From NCBI RefSeq assembly GCF_022614595.1, contig NZ_JAJFAU010000013.1:1-53922 (forward strand): 53,922 bases of DNA, given 5' to 3'. Positions 49,754 through 53,922 of the stretch are shown here, one piece after another. Made by a program: the position numbers and the translations under genes. Position 1 is the stretch's first letter. Each line of letters begins with the position of its first letter. This stretch comes from Streptomyces sp. CNQ085 (lineage in GTDB: Bacteria; Actinomycetota; Actinomycetes; Streptomycetales; Streptomycetaceae). The notes beneath the pieces were generated by a model. That model ran no database searches and was not told the DNA's origin. It worked only from the letters and a program-made list of their open reading frames with translations.

Positions 49754-51004
49754 ATGGCCGTATGGGACGACCTGGTCGGGCAGGACCGGGCCGTGGAGCA
49801 GCTCACCGCGGCGGCGCGCGACGCCGACGCGTACGTCACGGCGGCCGCCGGCGGGGAGGGAAGCCGGGCAGTGCCGTCGGAGGCTCCGGCACCACCGGAG
49901 GCGTCCGGGATCTCCGGCTCGGCGATGACCCACGCCTGGCTGTTCACCGGCCCCCCGGGCTCCGGTCTGGCGACCGCCGCCCGCGCCTTCGCCGCCGCCC
50001 TGCAGTGCGTCAGTCCCGACCGGGCCCTGGGCGGCGCACCCGGCTGCGGCTTCTGCGACGGCTGCCACACGGCGCTGATCGGCACACACGCCGATGTCGA
50101 GGTGGTCCGCGCGTCCGGGCTCAGCACCGGTGTCGGCGACACCCGCGACCTGGTGCGCCGCGCCCAGCTCTCCCCGTCCGGGGGCCGCTGGCAGGTGGTC
50201 GTCCACGAGACCGCCGACCGGCTCACCGAGCAGGCCGCCAACGCGCTCCTCAAGGCCGTGGAGGAGCCCGCCCCCCGCACGGTGTGGCTGCTGTGCGCGC
50301 CCTCGGCCGACGACGTCCTGCCCACCATCCGCTCCCGCTGCCGCCATCTGGTGCTGCGCACGCCTCCGGTCGACGCCGTCGCCGACATGCTGATCCGGCG
50401 CGACGGCATCGAACCGGAGACGGCGGTGGCCGCCGCCCGCGCCACCCAGGGACACGTCGAGAGGGCCCGGCGCCTGGCCACCGACGCGCGGGCCCGTACG
50501 CGCCGCGCCGCCGTCCTCGCCCTGCCCACCCGGATGGACGACATCGGCGACGCGCTCCGGGCCGCCCAGCAACTGGTCGACGCGGCCGTCGAGGACGCCA
50601 AGGAGGCCGTCGAGGAGGTGGACGCCAGGGAGACCGATGAGATGCGAACGGCTCTCGGCGCCTCCGAGGGCGGCCGGCTGCCGCGCGGCACGGCGGGAGT
50701 GATGAAGGACCTGGAGAAGCGGCAGAAGAGCCGCGCCACCCGCGCCCAGCGCGACTCCCTCGACCTCGCCCTGCTCGACCTCACCGCCTTCTACCGCGAC
50801 GTGCTGGTCCGCCAGCTCGGCTCACAGGTGGCGATCGCGGGCGAGGACGTCCGGGACGCGGTGGAGCGGATCGCCGCCTCCACCCGTCCGGAGCAGACGC
50901 TGCGACGCATGGAGGCGGTACTGGAGTGCCGCCGCGCCATCGAGCGCAATGTGGCCCCCCTGCTGGCCGTTGAGGCGATGGCGGTGGCGCTCCGCGCGGG
51001 CTGA
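49754..51004 (+). CDS. holB: DNA polymerase III delta' subunit
   Basis: 416 residues from the ATG at 49754. It is an AAA+ clamp-loader subunit: MAVWDDLVGQDRAVEQL, then GPPGSGLATAARAFAAAL, where Leu replaces the Walker A Lys, as expected for the non-hydrolysing delta'. CGFCDGCHTALIG is part of the zinc module. LLKAVEEPAPRTVWLLCAP and IRSRCRHLVLR (SRC arginine motif) follow. An Ala/Gly/Pro-rich insert lies near residue 35-55. It starts 118 bp after tmk, as in many bacteria where tmk and holB are neighbours. Counterpart of Rv3644c. Confidence 0.95.
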   Translation: MAVWDDLVGQDRAVEQLTAAARDADAYVTAAAGGEGSRAVPSEAPAPPEASGISGSAMTHAWLFTGPPGSGLATAARAFAAALQCVSPDRALGGAPGCGFCDGCHTALIGTHADVEVVRASGLSTGVGDTRDLVRRAQLSPSGGRWQVVVHETADRLTEQAANALLKAVEEPAPRTVWLLCAPSADDVLPTIRSRCRHLVLRTPPVDAVADMLIRRDGIEPETAVAAARATQGHVERARRLATDARARTRRAAVLALPTRMDDIGDALRAAQQLVDAAVEDAKEAVEEVDARETDEMRTALGASEGGRLPRGTAGVMKDLEKRQKSRATRAQRDSLDLALLDLTAFYRDVLVRQLGSQVAIAGEDVRDAVERIAASTRPEQTLRRMEAVLECRRAIERNVAPLLAVEAMAVALRAG

Positions 51005-51065
51005 CCCCCGCCTCCGCGGCCGTGAACTCCGGCGGCGGCTCACCGTTTGACGGCCCCGGCCCGTA

Positions 51066-51071
51066 TACGCT
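51066..51071 (+). promoter_or_regulatory. possible -10 box of Slp-type peptidase
   Basis: TACGCT eight bases before the ATG at 51080. TTGACG at 51047-51052 is too close to serve as a normal -35. Confidence 0.35.
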
Positions 51072-51079
51072 CCGACGTC

Positions 51080-52684
51080 ATGGACACCAGGCGTCTGCTC
51101 CGTACCGGTGGCGTCGCGTTCGCGACGGCCGCGCTGTTGCTGTCGGGCTGCTCCGGTTCGGATGATCCGGAGCCCGAGCGAGGCGTCGAGCCCCCCCGTT
51201 CGTCGTCACCTCCCCAGGACGACCGCGCGGTGAACACGGCCAAGCCGCTCCAGCCGCTGCCCGAGCCGATCCCGGCGAACCTGGAGCCGTACTACGAGCA
51301 GAAGCTGAGCTGGAAGAAGTGCGGAGTCTCCGGCTTCCAGTGCGCCGAACTCAAGGTGCCCCTGGACTACGCCGCGCCCGACGCGGAGAAGGACCTGAAG
51401 CTCGCCGTCACCCGCAAGAAGGCCTCCGGACCGGGCGGACGGCTGGGCGCCCTGCACGTCAACCCGGGCGGCCCGGGCGGCTCCGCCGTCGACTACGTCC
51501 AGCTCGCGGCGGGCGTCGGCTACCCGGCCCCGGTGCGCGCCCGGTACGACATCGTCGGCATGGACCCGCGCGGTGTGGCCCGCAGCGAACCCGTCGAGTG
51601 CCTGACCGACGAGGAGATGGACGACTACGTCCGCACCGACGTCACCCCCGACGACGAAGGTGAGATCGACAAACTGGCGGCGGCCTTCGAGAAGTTCGCC
51701 GAGGGTTGCGAGAAGCGGGAGGGCGACCTGCTCGGCCACGTCTCGACCGTCGAGGCGGCCCGAGACATGGACGTCCTGCGCCAGGTGCTCGGCGACGACA
51801 GGCTGACCTACGTCGGTGCCTCCTACGGCACCTACCTCGGCGCCACCTACGCCGGGCTCTTCCCGTACCGCGTCGGCCGGCTCGTCCTGGACGGCGCCGT
51901 GGATCCCTCCCTCACCTCCGAGCAGCTCAACCTCGACCAGACCGCGGGATTCGACACGGCCTTCACCGCCTTCGCCGAGGACTGCGTCAAGCTCGACGAC
52001 TGCCCCCTGGGCAACGGGAGCGCCAAGGAGGCGGGCGAGCGCCTGAGCGCCTTCTTCGAGAAGACGGACGACAGGCCGGTCGCCACGGGCGAGTCGCGGA
52101 AACTGACCGAGTCGCTGGCCACGATCGGAGTGCTGAACGCCATGTACACCGAGTACTACTGGCCGAAGCTGCGCTCGGCGCTCACCGCCGCGCAGAAGGG
52201 CGATGGCGCGGAGCTGCTGTCGATGGCCGACGACTACTACGAGCGCGGCACCGACGGCGGCTACGGCAACATCATGTACGCCAACGCCGCTGTGAACTGC
52301 CTGGACCTGCCCGCACCCTTCACCGGCCCGGCCGCGGCGGAGAAGGCCGTCCCCGATTTCCGCGAGGCGTCTCCCGTCTTCGGCCGGAACTTCGCCTGGA
52401 CGGCCCTGAACTGCGCATACTGGCAGCACCCGCCCACCGGCGAGCCCCGCCGCATCGAGGCCGAGGGGGCCGCCCCGATCCTGGTCGTCGGCACCACCCG
52501 CGACCCGGCGACCCCGTACAAGTGGTCCCAGGGCCTGGCCGGGCAGCTCTCCTCGGCGACCCTGCTGACCTACGAGGGCGACGGCCACACGGCGTACGTG
52601 CGCGGCAGCGACTGCGTCGACTCGGCGGTCAACGCCTACCTGCTGCAGGGGAAGGTCCCCGCCGACGGCAAGAAGTGCTCCTGA
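51080..52684 (+). CDS. secreted lipoprotein peptidase, Tap/SlpD-SlpE family (S33)
   Basis: 534 residues from the ATG at 51080. The signal RRLLRTGGVAFATAALLLSG ends in a lipobox with Cys25 (LLLSGCSGS). The alpha/beta-hydrolase domain has the oxyanion segment HVNPGGPGGSA, the nucleophile Ser in YVGASYGTYLGATY, the acid in VVGTTRDPATPY and the His in GDGHTAYVRG. Four or more Cys residues suggest disulfides outside the cell. SlpD and SlpE of S. lividans are mycelium-associated tripeptidyl aminopeptidases of this family. It follows holB but has its own promoter region and is followed by a strong terminator. Confidence 0.92.
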   Translation: MDTRRLLRTGGVAFATAALLLSGCSGSDDPEPERGVEPPRSSSPPQDDRAVNTAKPLQPLPEPIPANLEPYYEQKLSWKKCGVSGFQCAELKVPLDYAAPDAEKDLKLAVTRKKASGPGGRLGALHVNPGGPGGSAVDYVQLAAGVGYPAPVRARYDIVGMDPRGVARSEPVECLTDEEMDDYVRTDVTPDDEGEIDKLAAAFEKFAEGCEKREGDLLGHVSTVEAARDMDVLRQVLGDDRLTYVGASYGTYLGATYAGLFPYRVGRLVLDGAVDPSLTSEQLNLDQTAGFDTAFTAFAEDCVKLDDCPLGNGSAKEAGERLSAFFEKTDDRPVATGESRKLTESLATIGVLNAMYTEYYWPKLRSALTAAQKGDGAELLSMADDYYERGTDGGYGNIMYANAAVNCLDLPAPFTGPAAAEKAVPDFREASPVFGRNFAWTALNCAYWQHPPTGEPRRIEAEGAAPILVVGTTRDPATPYKWSQGLAGQLSSATLLTYEGDGHTAYVRGSDCVDSAVNAYLLQGKVPADGKKCS

Positions 52685-52706
52685 CTCCCTGACTCCCTGG
52701 CCCGCG

Positions 52707-52730
52707 CCCCGCACCGGATCCGGTGCGGGG
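52707..52730 (+). terminator. terminator after Slp-type peptidase
   Basis: A 24-bp perfect palindrome made of ccccgcaccgga and its complement; as RNA it would fold to a 10-bp stem with a gatc loop. Confidence 0.8.
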
Positions 52731-52747
52731 CACCCTCGGACACTGTG

Positions 52748-52753
52748 TAGACT
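52748..52753 (+). promoter_or_regulatory. possible -10 box of tRNA-Thr
   Basis: TAGACT 29 bp before the mature tRNA 5' end, giving a short 5' leader. A clear -35 was not found. Confidence 0.4.
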
Positions 52754-52782
52754 TGGGCGCGCTGCGGTTCGCCGCGCACATC

Positions 52783-52856
52783 GCCGCCTTAGCTCAGTCG
52801 GCCAGAGCGACGCACTCGTAATGCGTAGGTCAAGGGTTCGATTCCCTTAGGCGGCT
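52783..52856 (+). tRNA. tRNA-Thr (anticodon CGT)
   Basis: A 74-nt cloverleaf with acceptor GCCGCCT pairing with AGGCGGC and discriminator T. The anticodon arm ACGCA-CTCGTAA-TGCGT gives CGT. The T arm AGGGTTCGATTCCCT is canonical. CCA is not encoded. A truncated integrase lies 48 bp downstream in the opposite orientation, the usual arrangement for an element integrated at a tRNA 3' end. Confidence 0.95.
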
Positions 52857-52861
52857 CACTC

Positions 52862-52899
52862 CGAAGGACCAGCTGGGAAAGTTCCTAGCTGGTCCTTCG
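52862..52899. terminator. hairpin after tRNA-Thr
   Basis: A perfect 13-bp inverted repeat (cgaaggaccagct) with a 12-nt loop. It can end both the tRNA transcript and the opposing integrase remnant. Confidence 0.75.
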
Positions 52900-52903
52900 T
52901 CGT

Positions 52904-53056
52904 TCAGCGGATGCGGCGCCGGGCGCGGGCCGCCTTGGTGGGGCTGGTCTCAGTTCTGGTCTCAGTCTGCGGCCAGAGAGCGTCCCCCATGCGCCGTACG
53001 GCCTCCTGGGTGAGCGGAGTCGTGGCGTGCACGTAGCGGCGGGTCACGCTGAGCTG
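52904..53056 (-). pseudogene. tyrosine recombinase (phage/AICE integrase) C-terminal remnant
   Basis: On the minus strand, QLSVTRRYVHATTPLTQEAV then RRMGDALWPQTETRTETSP ends in KAARARRRIR. The TRRYVHATTP segment is the catalytic Tyr motif of tyrosine integrases. Only about 50 C-terminal residues remain. Similarity stops at about 53056, where the IS3-family element begins. Its orientation and closeness to tRNA-Thr indicate a former integrative element using that tRNA as attB. Confidence 0.78.
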
Positions 53057-53719
53057 TGAAGTTCCACCATTGATCTGGACAGCCTGATACTGGGACGGAT
53101 GAGTCCCGGAGGAAGCAGTCCAGGTAGTGAGTAGCAAGGGCAACTTCAGCAAGCGGTACACCGCCGAGTTCAAGCGCGACGCCGTGGAGCTGGCGCTGGC
53201 TTCCGACAAGACCGTCACCGAGGTCGCCCGGGGCCTCGGCGTGAGCCCCGAGGGTCTGCGCGGCTGGGTCAAGCAGGCCAAGGCCGACCGGGGCGAGGGC
53301 CCCGCGGGTGTGCTGAGCAGCGACGAGAAGGAAGAACTGCGGCGGCTGCGGCGGCTGCGGCGGGAGAACCGGGAACAGCAGCAGACCATCGAGATCTTGA
53401 AAAAAAGGTCTGGCCTTCTCCGCGAAGGAGACGATGAAGTAGGCATGCTGTGCCGCTTCATCGACGCGGAGAAGGCCGCCGAGGACAACCCCGGCGGCTA
53501 CAGCGTCAGCCTGCTGTGCCGGGTCGCGGGCGTGAACCGCTCCACCTACTACTCCTGGCTCGCGACACGCCCCGCCGCCGCCGAGCGCCGACGTGCCGAG
53601 GACGAACTCGCCGAGGAGATACGGGAGATCCACGGCACCTCGCGCGGCGCGTACGGCGCTCCACGTGTGCACGCCGCGCTGCGGCGCAACGGCCGTGCGG
53701 TCAACCGGAAGAAGGTCGA
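53057..53719 (+). mobile_element. IS3-family insertion sequence, 3'-truncated
   Basis: The left end is probably at 53057 (tgaagttccaccattgatct), the point where the integrase similarity ends; IS3 elements typically begin with TG. The transposase runs rightward, and its similarity ends near 53719 before the catalytic DDE region, so the right part is lost. A matching right inverted repeat is not found in the window. Confidence 0.75.
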
Positions 53720-53780
53720 GCCGATCCCCTGTCTGTCAGACTCCGGTGAGACCCAGAAGGTATACATCTCTTTGATCTGA
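53127..53780 (+). pseudogene. IS3-family transposase, OrfA-OrfB joined in frame, truncated
   Basis: From GTG 53127, OrfA is visible: SKRYTAEFKRDAVELALASD, an HTH (VTEVARGLGVSPEGLRGWVK), and a Leu/Arg zipper ending TIEILKK. The run AAAAAAA at 53400-53406 then leads into RSGLLREGDDEVG and straight into OrfB (MLCRFIDAEKAAEDNPGGYS, VAGVNRSTYYSWLATRPAAA, GAYGAPRVHAALRRNGRAVN). With six As the first frame would end KKGLAFSAKETMK and stop, the normal OrfA end. The reading leaves the family at about KKVE (53719) and ends 20 codons later, without the DDE catalytic part. It is therefore inactive. Confidence 0.8.
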
Positions 53781-53823
53781 TGCAGGGCGAGACAGGACTA
53801 GGACCTGTCTGATAATTGATCTT

Positions 53824-53922
53824 GTGGCAGGTCGAGGTGAGTTGACGGACGCGGCGTGGGAGCGGATAGAGCCCTTGTTGCCGCGGGTGGACGGGCGTGG
53901 TCGGCCGTGGCGTGATCACCGG
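53824..53922 (+). CDS. IS5-family transposase N-terminus (runs off window)
   Basis: From GTG 53824 the 33 codons read VAGRGELTDAAWERIEPLLP then RVDGRGRPWRDHR. This is the well-known N-terminus of Streptomyces IS5-family transposases (DUF4096-type domain, LTDxxWxxIxPLLP). The IS left end should lie about 20-30 bp upstream near ggacctgtctgataattg. Completeness cannot be judged because the window ends at 53922. Confidence 0.8.
   Translation, partial: MAGRGELTDAAWERIEPLLPRVDGRGRPWRDHR

Overview
The window is high-GC DNA with strong G/C third-position bias, GTG/TTG starts, a wblA-type WhiB gene, bldG with its partner anti-sigma gene, a K+-independent H+-pyrophosphatase gene and a topA gene with a Lys-repeat tail. 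Together these point to a Streptomyces chromosome (or a close relative). From memory, the gene order follows the S. coelicolor block around SCO3540-SCO3582. Much of it also follows M. tuberculosis Rv3644c-Rv3683: metallophosphoesterase, PBP, WhiB4, two ArsA-type ATPases, RidA, MBL, Crp, Nth, NUDIX, MarP, EphE, Acs, HAD, Ssd, Tad genes, helicase, TopA, pol III delta'. These correspondences are recalled, not searched.

Layout. 1-3.3 kb: a 125-base poly-C run (probable artefact), a cytochrome P450, then a truncated and frameshifted RidA gene cut by a decayed transposase remnant, ending at tRNA-Pro(CGG). 3.4-52.7 kb: conserved core. It holds envelope genes (metallophosphoesterase, class A PBP), the developmental regulator wblA, an ArsA-like ATPase pair, a DUF4177-RidA operon, a NUDIX-MBL operon, Crp, nth, a CoA-type NUDIX, a MarP-like membrane protease, an epoxide hydrolase-like gene coupled to a holin-like gene, acs, a deacetylase-like lipoprotein, a CooC-like ATPase divergent from a degenerate Fic-like protein, a HAD-IB phosphatase, a seven-gene Tad/Flp-type cluster, a DUF1998-type helicase, bldG-apgA, hppA, a lipoprotein, a methyltransferase, TM2/DUF2752 membrane proteins, topA, a membrane-fused dTMP kinase, holB and an Slp-type secreted peptidase. 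52.8 kb to the end: tRNA-Thr(CGT), a truncated tyrosine integrase, an IS3-family copy whose two frames are joined by an A7 run, and the start of an IS5-family transposase.

Functional links. topA, tmk and holB form a replication/dNTP group. bldG-apgA and wblA act in development. PBP, MarP-like protease, holin-like protein and TM2 proteins act at the membrane and wall. acs and hppA handle acetate and pyrophosphate: Acs makes PPi and HppA can use PPi to pump protons. nth and the NUDIX enzymes deal with DNA and nucleotide damage.

The most notable features beyond the gene list are a high density of apparently leaderless promoters (TANNNT 6-7 nt before the start), a 15-codon leader ORF coupled to nth, paired 18-bp direct repeats upstream of topA, DnaA-box-like sites around the Tad cluster, a 77-bp convergent overlap of a Tad gene and the helicase, a Fic-like protein lacking the catalytic His, a 26-bp hairpin after hppA, and tRNA-bounded mobile remnants on both flanks. 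I do not see a clearly undescribed defence or biosynthetic system. The CooC/Fic-like pair and the Tad cluster are the least understood parts.
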